From Candidatus Hydrogenedentota bacterium (GTDB taxonomy: Bacteria; Hydrogenedentota; Hydrogenedentia; Hydrogenedentales; CAITNO01), in contig CAIJOU010000789.1 of NCBI GenBank assembly GCA_903822375.1, forward strand, positions 1-12,903: a DNA stretch of 12,903 nucleotides, in the 5' to 3' direction. Below are positions 6,289 to 12,812 of this stretch, one piece after another; the stretch's first letter is position 1, and every line of letters starts with the position of its first letter. The notes below the pieces were generated by a model. The model saw only the letters and a program-made list of their open reading frames with translations, did no database searches and had not been told where the DNA came from. Both the position numbers and the translations under genes were made by a program.

Positions 6289-7629
6289 CTACTGCGCCAG
6301 AACCTCCGCCAAAGACGCGTCGACAATGGCAACCGCCCGGTCCAGTTCCTCGTCGGTGATCGTCAACGGCGGCGCGAGCGTTAGCGTCTTGCCGCCGGAC
6401 ACCTTGAAACTAAGTCCCCGCCGCAGGCAGGCGTAGAGGGTCTGCTCGGCGATATCGCCGGCGGCGCGGCCCGTGGCCGGGTCCTCGCCCAGCTCCACCC
6501 CCGCAAGCAGGCCGATGCCGCGCACTTCCCGGATGCACCGGTGCCTGTTCCGCAGCGCCTGCAGTTTGTCGAGCAGTTTCGCGCCCAAGTCGCGGCTGCG
6601 GTCGACCAGGCCGTCCTCCTCAATGCAGTCGAGCGTGGCCAGCGCCGCCGCGCAGCCCATGGGCGATTTCTCATGCGTGAAATGGCCCAGGGAGTACGCC
6701 TGGGCCGCATCAAGATCCCCGCGCGCGATGACCGCGGCCATGGGCATGACGCCTCCGCCGAGCCCCTTACCCATGCACAGGATGTCCGGCACCACGCCGT
6801 AGTGCTCGCAGGCGAACATTCTGCCCGTGCGTCCAAGGCAGGTCGGCACCTCGTCGAATATGAGCAGCGCCCCGTGCCGGTCACAAAGCTCGCGCACACG
6901 CCGCCAGTACGCCCCGCCGGGCCGGGTCACGTCGGTGCAGCGGATGGGTTCCGCGACGACCGCGGCGATGTCGCCCTCATGCTCCATCACGCATTCGATT
7001 TGATCGACATTGGAGAGGGCGCTTTCGTCGCCGCGGCAGTCTTCCGGCGGCGGCACATGGATGGCGCCCGGGAGCAACGGTCCGATTCCGGAACGGAACA
7101 TGGCCTCGCCGCCCACGCTGATGGTGTCCAGCGTGGCGCCGTGGAACGCACCCCAAAAGCTGACCGTTTTGAAACGGCCGGTGGCGACGCGCGCCAGCTT
7201 CAGCGCCATGCTGACCGCCAGGGCGCCCGCTGGAGCCAGCAGGACCTTGTTGAGATTGCCCGGAGCCAGTTGCGCCAGGCGGCGGGCAAGCGTGACCGCG
7301 GTCTCGTTCGTGTAGCGGCGCGGGCAGAAAGGCAGCGTTTCCAACTGGCGCTTCAGCGCCTCGATGACGCGCGGATTTCCGTATCCCACCTGGTGCACGC
7401 TGTTTCCGTGGAAATCCAAATACTCCCGCCCGTCCACGTCGCGGATGAGCGACCCCCCGCAGGACTCGAGGGCGTTCAGGCACGGTGTCGAAAGGGATTG
7501 ATGCAGAAAGTACCGGCTGTCTTCGTCGAGCAGCGCGCGCGCTTCGGGGGAAACACACTCGTCGAGCCAGTGGTCTCTCAGGGGGGAGGCGTTCACATCG
7601 CCTTCAGTTCTGTCCGTTTGCTTCTGCAT
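6289..7629 (-). CDS. PLP-dependent class-III aminotransferase-fold enzyme, PbfA-like
   Basis: The 446-residue protein is a fold-type I PLP enzyme of aminotransferase class III. The Schiff-base lysine is K288 in MGKGLGGG, the pyridine-nitrogen Asp is D259 in IFDEVPT, and the phosphate/ring region is FWGAFHG (158-164). Several stretches match the group of PbfA, the (R)-1-hydroxy-2-aminoethylphosphonate ammonia-lyase of 2-aminoethylphosphonate breakdown: TEGDVNASPLRDHW (8-21), FLHQSLSTPCL (41-51), YLDFHGNSVHQVGYG (70-84), and LGHFTHEKSPMGCAAAL (314-330). Differences from that group as I recall it are APAGA (132-136) in place of APGGT, and WGAFHG in place of WDSFHG, so the substrate may differ. 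No phosphonate genes lie nearby. ATG 7629 is supported by GAGGTG at 7637-7642. It lies 185 bp after the kinase gene, with its own possible promoter. Family certain, reaction tentative. Confidence 0.8.
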   Translation of the reverse strand: MQKQTDRTEGDVNASPLRDHWLDECVSPEARALLDEDSRYFLHQSLSTPCLNALESCGGSLIRDVDGREYLDFHGNSVHQVGYGNPRVIEALKRQLETLPFCPRRYTNETAVTLARRLAQLAPGNLNKVLLAPAGALAVSMALKLARVATGRFKTVSFWGAFHGATLDTISVGGEAMFRSGIGPLLPGAIHVPPPEDCRGDESALSNVDQIECVMEHEGDIAAVVAEPIRCTDVTRPGGAYWRRVRELCDRHGALLIFDEVPTCLGRTGRMFACEHYGVVPDILCMGKGLGGGVMPMAAVIARGDLDAAQAYSLGHFTHEKSPMGCAAALATLDCIEEDGLVDRSRDLGAKLLDKLQALRNRHRCIREVRGIGLLAGVELGEDPATGRAAGDIAEQTLYACLRRGLSFKVSGGKTLTLAPPLTITDEELDRAVAIVDASLAEVLAQ

Positions 7630-7673
7630 GACATGTCACCTCAGGCCGGGCACAACGCTCCGGCACGCGGCAA

Positions 7674-7679
7674 ATAGTA
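7674..7679 (-). promoter_or_regulatory. Candidate extended -10 box for the PbfA-like gene
   Basis: On the minus strand TACTAT is preceded by TGC, an extended -10 arrangement, about 45 bp upstream of the start codon. No good -35 box is found. It lies in the 185-bp gap after the kinase gene, which is large compared with the tight spacing inside the gatCAB-rsfS cluster, so separate transcription of the enzyme gene is plausible. Confidence 0.3.
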
Positions 7680-7814
7680 GCAGATGCGGACTGCCCGGGC
7701 ACGGTCTTCCTTGCACGGAACGACCCGGGACAATGGGAAATGCATCCGCAAGGCGGTGATGAAGCATCCCCAGAAATGGGCCGCCGCCACTCCCGTCCAG
7801 GCAGGGATGCGGGG

Positions 7815-8657
7815 CTAGATCCGGCTGCGCCCAATCTGCGACAGGGCGATGCGCAGTTCGTCGCAGTCTGCAAAGCGCTTCTCGGGCCGTTTGTGGAGCA
7901 GCTTCATGATGATGTCGCCCAGCGCCGTGGGGCACTTGGGGTTGATCAGCGAGGGATGATCGGGCATCACCGTCAGATGGCACTGGTACAGCGTGTTCAG
8001 ATTGTCCACCGGGAAGGGAACCCGTTCGGCGAACATCATGTAGAAGGTGATGCCCATCGAGTACTGGTCGCCGGCGGCGGTCACCTTTTCCTTGCGGATG
8101 AACTCGGGCGCCACGAACATGGGCGTGATCTGTTCGCCCACGCTGCGGTCCATCAGTTCAAGCAGGAAACTGCTGCCGTACAGCGAAAAGTCGGCAATCT
8201 TGACCACTTTCGTGCGCGTAAACAGCACGTTCGCGGGCTTGAAGTCGTGGTGCACGCAGCCCTTGTCGTGCAGGTACTGCATGCCCTGGCAAATCTGCAT
8301 GCAGATGTTGATCCGTTCCTGAAGGTTCCACGGGTAGTTGAGGATGTACCATTTCAGGCTCGGCCCGTCCACGTACTCCATGATCATGCACCGGCCCTCG
8401 GGGCCGTCGATGAAGTCGAAGATCTGCACGCAGTTGGTGTGCTTGTAGCGCTTGAACTTGGCCACGCTCTTGGAGAGATCGCGCACGTGCAGGTAGTTGC
8501 GGAAGAAGTTTTCGTGGAAGAGCTTGACCGCCACGGCCTCGCCCTTCTTGGTGTCAATGCCCAGGTATACCTTGCCCGTGCCGCCCTGCCCCAGCACGCG
8601 CTCGAGCTTGTAGTGGTACAGCTTTGGAATGTCGGGTATGAATTGAGGGTCTAACAT
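7815..8657 (-). CDS. Stand-alone serine/threonine protein kinase with non-canonical DFS motif
   Basis: The 280-residue product is almost only a Hanks-type kinase domain. It has the glycine loop GQGGTG (23-28), the VAIK-type lysine AVAVKLF (K45), the catalytic loop HHDFKPAN (136-143, with D138, K140, N143), and APE at 184-186. Two canonical features are changed. The Mg-binding DFG reads DFS (156-158), and the alpha-C position that normally holds the Glu salt-bridge partner of K45 appears to be S64. There is no transmembrane segment, PASTA, WD40 or other sensor domain, unlike most bacterial PknB-type kinases, so it should be cytoplasmic. It starts 52 bp after rsfS on the same strand and probably belongs to the gatCAB-rsfS transcript. 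The core catalytic Asp, Lys and Asn are intact, so activity is possible. The target is unknown. Confidence 0.88.
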   Translation of the reverse strand: MLDPQFIPDIPKLYHYKLERVLGQGGTGKVYLGIDTKKGEAVAVKLFHENFFRNYLHVRDLSKSVAKFKRYKHTNCVQIFDFIDGPEGRCMIMEYVDGPSLKWYILNYPWNLQERINICMQICQGMQYLHDKGCVHHDFKPANVLFTRTKVVKIADFSLYGSSFLLELMDRSVGEQITPMFVAPEFIRKEKVTAAGDQYSMGITFYMMFAERVPFPVDNLNTLYQCHLTVMPDHPSLINPKCPTALGDIIMKLLHKRPEKRFADCDELRIALSQIGRSRI

Positions 8658-8679
8658 GCCTTGCCCCGAAAGCCGGTTC

Positions 8680-8694
8680 CCGGCGCTCCGCCGG
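8680..8694 (-). other. Small hairpin in the rsfS-kinase gap
   Basis: CCGGCG-CTC-CGCCGG forms a perfect 6-bp stem with a 3-nt loop in the 52-bp space between rsfS and the kinase gene. It has no following U-run, so it is not a typical terminator. It might attenuate or stabilise the messenger at this junction, or be chance in GC-rich DNA. Confidence 0.3.
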
Positions 8695-8709
8695 AGGTCG
8701 TGTCCAATC

Positions 8710-9108
8710 CTATGCTTTGTCCAGTTCCAGCTTTATTTCCGGGGCGTCCGCCCACAGGCGGTCGAGGTCGTAAAACTCCCTCGCTTTGTCCCGGAACACA
8801 TGAAAGATAACATCCCCGTAGTCCACAATCAACCAGCCGCACTGGTGGTCGCCCTCGACCCGCAGCACCCGGTAGCCCTTCTCCTTCATTTCCTCGCGGG
8901 CGCTGGAGGTCACCGCGCGCAGTTGCGGTTCGCTTCCCACGCTGCACAGCACGAACGCGTCGGCCATCAGCGTCAGCCCGCGCACGTCAAAGGCGCGGAT
9001 GTCGCGGGCCTTCTTGTCGGCCGCCAGTTCGCCCACCTGCCGCACCTTTGCCAGCAGGGCTGCGGGCATGCGGCCCATTCTCTTCGTCTTTGTCGTGGCT
9101 TCCGCCAT
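8710..9108 (-). CDS. rsfS: Ribosomal silencing factor RsfS
   Basis: RsfS (Iojap/DUF143 family) binds ribosomal protein uL14 on the large subunit and blocks subunit joining, reducing translation when nutrients are short. The 132-residue product has the typical core: an N-terminal helix (about 17-40), LTLMADAFVLCSV (45-57) near the start of the beta sheet, and the C-terminal signature GWLIVDYGDVIFHVF (91-105) followed by the YDLDRLW segment (113-119). A longer reading frame would add 14 residues, but ATG 9108 has AGGAGA at 9115-9120, 6 nt upstream. It also begins one base after the gatB stop codon, so I prefer it. This tight spacing places rsfS in the gatCAB operon, an association that makes sense as a translation module. 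Confidence 0.95.
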   Translation of the reverse strand: MAEATTKTKRMGRMPAALLAKVRQVGELAADKKARDIRAFDVRGLTLMADAFVLCSVGSEPQLRAVTSSAREEMKEKGYRVLRVEGDHQCGWLIVDYGDVIFHVFRDKAREFYDLDRLWADAPEIKLELDKA

Positions 9109-9109
9109 G

Positions 9110-10549
9110 CTAGTTCTCCTGCCGCGAAAGTTCGCGGCGCAGCAAGTCATTAAGCAGTGCCGGATTGGCCTTGCCCTGGGTGGCGCGCATCACCTGTCCC
9201 ACGAGGAACCCGAACACCTTGTCCTTGCCGGACCGGAACTGTTCCACCTGCGCGGGGTTGTCGGCCAGCACCTGACGGATGATGGCCTCGATCTCGCCGG
9301 TGTCGGTGATCTGGCTCAGCCCCTGCTCGTTCACGATGTCCTGCGTGGCCTTGCCCGTCTCGAACATTTCGGCGATGACGTCCTTGCCCATCTTGCCGTT
9401 GATTGCGCCGGACTCGATGAGTCCGACCAGCGCCGCAAGGTCCGCCGGGCTCACCCGGCAGTCGCGGATGTCCTGCTTCGCGGCCGACAGCAGCGATTGC
9501 AGCTCCACCATAAGCCAGTTCGCCGCCTTTTTCGCGTCGGCACCGGCCGCCACCACCTGCTCGTAATAGTTCGCCGTGTCCTGGGACAGCGTAATCACGT
9601 TCGCGTCATAGGCCGACAGGCCGTACTGGGTTCCCATCCGGCTGCGCCGCGCCGCGGGCAGTTCGGGTAGCGACTCGCGGATGCGCTGTTCCCACGCCTC
9701 GTCCACGACGATGGGCACCAGGTCGGGCTCGGGGAAGTAGCGGTAGTCGTGCGCCGATTCCTTGAGCCGCTGCGGGACGGTGATGCCCCGGTCGGCGTCC
9801 CAACCACGCGTCTCCTGAACCACCTTGCCGCCCGAGTTGATCAGCTTGATGTGCCGAGCGATTTCGAACTCGATGGCCTTGTGCACGCCGGAGAAGGATG
9901 CGACGTTCTTCACCTCGGTCTTGGTGCCGAATTTCTCCTGGCCCACGGGCCGCACGCTGATGTTCGCCTCGGCGCGCAGCGAGCCCTCCTCCATGTTGCA
10001 GTCGCTCACGTCAAGGTACTGGAGCATCTGCTTGAGCGCTGTCAGGTAGGCCAGGGCCTCCTTGGCGCTGCGGATGTCGGGCTCGGTCACAATCTCCAGC
10101 AGCGGCAGGCCGCTGCGGTTGAAGTCGACGCCGCTCTGGTTGCCGCCGATGGTGTGCGTGTTGCGGGCCGTGTCCTCTTCGATGTGCGCGCGCGTGATGC
10201 CGATGCGCTTGGTCTGGCCGTCCACCTCGATGTCAATCCAGCCGTTCTGGCACAGCGGCAGGTCGTACTGGCTGATCTGGTAGTTCTTGGCCATGTCCGG
10301 GTAGAAGTAGTTCTTCCGGTCGAGCTTGGACCAGCGCGAGATGGTGCAGTTGAGCGCCAGCCCCACCGCCACCGACTTGTTCACCATGTCCACGTTCAGC
10401 ACCGGCAGCACGCCCGGCATGCCCAGGCACACGGGACACACGTTCGTGTTCGGCGCCGCGTGGAAGTTGCCGCTGCACCCGCAGAACACTTTCGATTTGC
10501 TGTTGATCTCGACATGGACCTCCATGCCGACGACTGCTTCGAATTCCAT
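9110..10549 (-). CDS. gatB: Asp-tRNA(Asn)/Glu-tRNA(Gln) amidotransferase subunit B
   Basis: GatB is the tRNA-binding and kinase subunit of GatCAB. It activates the misacylated Glu or Asp on tRNA with ATP, for amidation by ammonia from GatA. The 479-residue product has the family start MEFEAVVGMEVHVE (E10, H12) and a four-Cys zinc-knuckle-type set (C23, C25, C38, C41 in FCGCS and CPVCLGMPG). A central GLPLLEIVTEPD stretch and a C-terminal helical YqeY/tail region with INGKMGKDVIAEM complete it. The frame also opens at TTG 10567, but ATG 10549 matches the family start and has GAGGA (10557-10561), 7 nt upstream. That ribosome site overlaps the gatA stop codon, suggesting coupling. The next gene, rsfS, begins one base after its stop. 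Confidence 0.97.
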   Translation of the reverse strand: MEFEAVVGMEVHVEINSKSKVFCGCSGNFHAAPNTNVCPVCLGMPGVLPVLNVDMVNKSVAVGLALNCTISRWSKLDRKNYFYPDMAKNYQISQYDLPLCQNGWIDIEVDGQTKRIGITRAHIEEDTARNTHTIGGNQSGVDFNRSGLPLLEIVTEPDIRSAKEALAYLTALKQMLQYLDVSDCNMEEGSLRAEANISVRPVGQEKFGTKTEVKNVASFSGVHKAIEFEIARHIKLINSGGKVVQETRGWDADRGITVPQRLKESAHDYRYFPEPDLVPIVVDEAWEQRIRESLPELPAARRSRMGTQYGLSAYDANVITLSQDTANYYEQVVAAGADAKKAANWLMVELQSLLSAAKQDIRDCRVSPADLAALVGLIESGAINGKMGKDVIAEMFETGKATQDIVNEQGLSQITDTGEIEAIIRQVLADNPAQVEQFRSGKDKVFGFLVGQVMRATQGKANPALLNDLLRRELSRQEN

Positions 10550-10559
10550 GTGCGCGTCC

Positions 10560-12029
10560 TCAGGCAATGGGCGGTTCGCCCAGGGTTATGCCGCTGGTCT
10601 GTTCGTAACAGTGGGCCGCCCGCAGCAGGGTCTCCTCGCCGAAGGGACGTCCAATCATCTGGAGGCCCGCGGGCAGGCCCGACGCCGTCAGCCCGCAGGG
10701 GATGGAAATGCCCGGCAGCGTGGCGAGGTTCACCGAAATCGTGTAGATGTCGGCAAGGTACATTTCGAGGGGGTTCTCGGTCTTCGCGCCAAACTCAAAG
10801 CTTGGTATGGGCGAGGTCGGCCCCATCACAAAGTCGCACTGCTCAAAGGCGTCGTCAAAGTCTTTCTTGATCAGCCGCCGCACCTTCTGCGCCTTCAGAT
10901 AATACGCGTCGTAGTACCCGCTCGACAGCACATAGGTGCCCAGCATGATCCGCCGCCGCACCTCGGGGCCGAAGGCCTCCGACTTGCTCAGCACGTACAT
11001 TTCCTCGACGGTCTTGGCGCCGGGGTGGCGGTAGCCGTAGCGCACACCGTCGAAGCGCGCCAGGTTGGCGCTCGCCTCGGCGGTGCAGATGATGTAGTAG
11101 GTCGCAATGGCATAATCCGTGTGCGGCAGCGACACCGGCACGATTTCCGCGCCGCCCCTGCGGAACACGTCCACCGCCGCCTCCACCTTCTCGCGCATCT
11201 CGGCGTTGAGCGCCTCGGTGAAATACTCCTTGGGCAGGCCCACGCGCAGCCCCTTCACGTCGCCCGTCAGCGCCTTCGTGAAATCGGGCACCGGCAGATC
11301 CGCCGAGGTCGCGTCCAGCGGGTCGCGCCCGCACAGCGTGTTCAGCGACAGCGCCGCGTCCTCAACGTTCTTCGTCAGCGGGCCGATCTGGTCCAGCGAC
11401 GAGGCGAACGCCACCAGCCCGTAGCGCGACACGCGGCCGTAGGTCGGCTTGATGCCCACGCAGCCGCACAGCGCGGCGGGCTGGCGGATGGAGCCGCCCG
11501 TGTCGCTGCCGATGGCCATGGCGCATTCGTCCGCGCTGATCGCCGCCGCCGAGCCGCCGCTCGAACCGCCCGGAACGCATTTCAGGTTCCATGGGTTCTT
11601 CGTCGTCTTGAGCGTGCTGCGTTCGGTCGACGAGCCCATCGCGAACTCGTCCATGTTCACTTTGCCCAGGAAAATCGCGCCCGCGGCGTCCAGTTTCTTG
11701 ATGATTGTCGCGTCGTAGGGGCTGCGGAAGTTCTCCAGGATCTTCGACGCGCAGGTCGTCTTGCCCGTGCGCGTGCAGATGAGTTCCTTCACGCCCACCG
11801 GCACACCCGCCATCGGGCCCGGATCGACGCCCTGCTTCACCTTCGCGTCCACCGCCGCGGCCTGCGCCAGCGCCTCATCCGTCCATATCTGCGTGAACGC
11901 GTCCACCTTCGGGTCGACCTCGGCGATGCGCGCCAGATGCGCCTCCGTCACCGCCGTTGCCGTCACCGCGCCGGAGCGCACCGCATCCCGGATTTCCCGG
12001 GCGGTTTTCTTGTACAGGGGGGTGGTCAT
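10560..12029 (-). CDS. gatA: Asp-tRNA(Asn)/Glu-tRNA(Gln) amidotransferase subunit A
   Basis: GatA is the glutaminase subunit of GatCAB. It releases ammonia from glutamine and passes it through a channel to GatB. The 489-residue length is typical. It is an amidase-signature enzyme with a full Ser-cisSer-Lys triad: K81 in VGVKEL, S156 in PGGSSGGS and S180 in GSDTGGSIRQP. This order and spacing match known GatA enzymes. The C-terminal part has the family's GFDD-like segment KKDFDDAFEQCDFVMGPTSP and the PCGLTASGLPAGLQMIGRPF stretch. ATG 12029 overlaps the gatC stop as ATGA, with GGAGGG (12039-12044) upstream, so gatC and gatA are translationally coupled. Nothing in the sequence suggests loss of function. 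Confidence 0.98.
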   Translation of the reverse strand: MTTPLYKKTAREIRDAVRSGAVTATAVTEAHLARIAEVDPKVDAFTQIWTDEALAQAAAVDAKVKQGVDPGPMAGVPVGVKELICTRTGKTTCASKILENFRSPYDATIIKKLDAAGAIFLGKVNMDEFAMGSSTERSTLKTTKNPWNLKCVPGGSSGGSAAAISADECAMAIGSDTGGSIRQPAALCGCVGIKPTYGRVSRYGLVAFASSLDQIGPLTKNVEDAALSLNTLCGRDPLDATSADLPVPDFTKALTGDVKGLRVGLPKEYFTEALNAEMREKVEAAVDVFRRGGAEIVPVSLPHTDYAIATYYIICTAEASANLARFDGVRYGYRHPGAKTVEEMYVLSKSEAFGPEVRRRIMLGTYVLSSGYYDAYYLKAQKVRRLIKKDFDDAFEQCDFVMGPTSPIPSFEFGAKTENPLEMYLADIYTISVNLATLPGISIPCGLTASGLPAGLQMIGRPFGEETLLRAAHCYEQTSGITLGEPPIA

Positions 12030-12328
12030 GACGCGTCGCCCTCCAGAATACGGGGCACTATGAAATACTCGCCGTCATGCACCGGCGCGTTCATCAGGGC
12101 CTCTTCGCGCGGCAGCGAAGGCTCCACCACGTCCTGGCGAAACACATTCGTCATCTCCATCGCGTGCATCATCGGTTCCACATTCGACGTGTCCAGCTCG
12201 TTCAACTGGTCCATATACGCCAGAATATCGCCCATCTCCCGGACCAGCCGCTCCTTGGCGGCGTCATCCAGGCGCAACTGGGCCAATCCGGCCACATACT
12301 CCACGTCCTGCTTGGTAATCTTGCTCAT
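12026..12328 (-). CDS. gatC: Asp-tRNA(Asn)/Glu-tRNA(Gln) amidotransferase subunit C
   Basis: GatC is the small subunit that wraps around the GatA-GatB interface and stabilises the complex. The 100-residue product has the usual pattern: an N-terminal helix MSKITKQDVEYVAGLAQLRL, a middle ILAYMDQLNELDTSNVEPM segment and a C-terminal extended stretch ending in FIVPRILE. A longer frame reaches 12496 but its extra N-terminus is translated from a G-rich tandem repeat and is not part of the gene. ATG 12328 has AAGGAAGA (12331-12338) as ribosome binding site. It is the first gene of the cluster gatC-gatA-gatB-rsfS-kinase and lies about 34 nt after the predicted transcription start. Confidence 0.96.
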   Translation of the reverse strand: MSKITKQDVEYVAGLAQLRLDDAAKERLVREMGDILAYMDQLNELDTSNVEPMMHAMEMTNVFRQDVVEPSLPREEALMNAPVHDGEYFIVPRILEGDAS

Positions 12329-12368
12329 AGTCTTCCTTTCCAAAAGAAGGGGGGCAGGAATGGACGTA

Positions 12369-12398
12369 AGAATAGCACATCCGCACGGGTGGTGTCCA
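12369..12398 (-). promoter_or_regulatory. Sigma70-like promoter of the gatCAB-rsfS operon
   Basis: On the minus strand TGGACA (12398-12393), a 5/6 match to the -35 box, is followed by an 18-bp spacer and TATTCT (12374-12369) as the -10 box. TGC directly before it gives an extended -10. Transcription would start near 12362, giving a leader of about 34 nt before gatC. This is the best promoter match in the window and stands at the head of the five-gene cluster. Confidence 0.6.
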
Positions 12399-12460
12399 AG
12401 GCTTACCCCTTGCTGCACGCCAATTTGCGCAGTTTTCGCGGTAAACAGCCGCGGGGGAAT

Positions 12461-12496
12461 GGGAAGCAAGGGAGGCATGGGAGGTATGGGAGGCAT
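12461..12496 (+). repeat. 9-bp G-rich tandem repeat, possible G-quadruplex
   Basis: Four imperfect 9-bp units follow one another: GGGAAGCAA (12461), GGGAGGCAT (12470), GGGAGGTAT (12479) and GGGAGGCAT (12488). A GGGGG run (12453-12457) lies just before them. The GGG runs recur every 9 bases with 6-base loops, a spacing that could allow a G-quadruplex on the plus strand. The array is about 60-100 bp upstream of the gatC -35 box. Confidence 0.75.
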
Positions 12497-12570
12497 AAGC
12501 TATATCGATTCAGGGGAACGGGACAACCCTATCGCGTTTCACAGTATCGGCGAACCGGAATGACATGCGC

Positions 12571-12660
12571 ATTCAATGGCCTGAAAGGCCGCAACAAGAA
12601 AGCCCGGGGCAATGCCCCGGGAAAAGAACCAACCAGAGAAACGAGCCCTGAAAGGGCGAA
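12571..12660 (+). repeat. Compound palindromic repeat of three hairpins
   Basis: Three perfect hairpins lie close together. GGCCT-GAA-AGGCC is at 12578-12590. CCCGGGGC-AAT-GCCCCGGG is at 12603-12621. GCCCT-GAA-AGGGC is at 12645-12657. The first and third share the core CCTGAAAGG and are 67 bp apart, flanking the stronger central hairpin. From memory this pattern resembles a dispersed intergenic repeat of Planctomycetes, Bacteroidetes and related phyla, whose spurious translations contain FPGALPRA-like strings. It contains no gene. The second copy needed to prove dispersal is not in this window. Confidence 0.6.
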
Positions 12661-12670
12661 ACACAGGTTT

Positions 12671-12693
12671 TTGGCATTGTAAGTCAGTGCCAA
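12671..12693. repeat. Inverted repeat TTGGCA-N11-TGCCAA
   Basis: A perfect 6-bp inverted repeat with an 11-base spacer lies right after the compound palindrome and about 120 bp before the right-edge gene. It could be an operator for a dimeric regulator or simply the end of the repeat element. Nothing in the window decides between these. Confidence 0.35.
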
Positions 12694-12812
12694 CCACAAT
12701 CTTCCCCACAATGTCCGGCCCCTCTTTCCTTCCTACTATCGGCGCACACAACCATAAGAAATGCAACACTTGGTGCTTATATATAGGGGACAACATAACG
12801 GAGAACCGCGTC

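Larger units (their letters stand above)
12399..12812. other. Gene-free divergent intergenic region with repeats
   Basis: No gene is supported between the gatC promoter and the plus-strand gene at 12813. The region holds a small hairpin CGCGG/CCGCG (12437-12453), the 9-bp G-rich repeat and a compound palindromic repeat, both listed separately. It also has an inverted repeat TTGGCA...TGCCAA (12671-12693). Frames on both strands cross it but consist of repeat sequence and lack ribosome sites. A TATATA run (12778-12785) lies about 30 bp before the right-edge gene but has no good -35 partner. Confidence 0.6.

Noticed and set aside
6541..8654. Long plus-strand frames (6541-7677 and 7740-8654) opposite the PbfA-like gene and the kinase
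   Set aside because: Both lie antisense to genes with complete catalytic motifs and have no ribosome site or family resemblance.
12329..12496. An N-terminal extension of gatC
   Set aside because: The extra residues (Pro/Met-rich) come from the 9-bp tandem repeat and cross the promoter; ATG 12328 has a good ribosome site and matches the family start.
10326..12563. A 745-codon open frame on the plus strand opposite gatB, gatA and gatC
   Set aside because: It is antisense to three certain genes with intact motifs. Its Arg/His-rich composition is typical of a GC-rich shadow frame.
12571..12693. The repeated hairpins as a CRISPR array
   Set aside because: The two related units are only about 13 bases long, differ in sequence and occur just twice; there is no spacer series and no cas gene.
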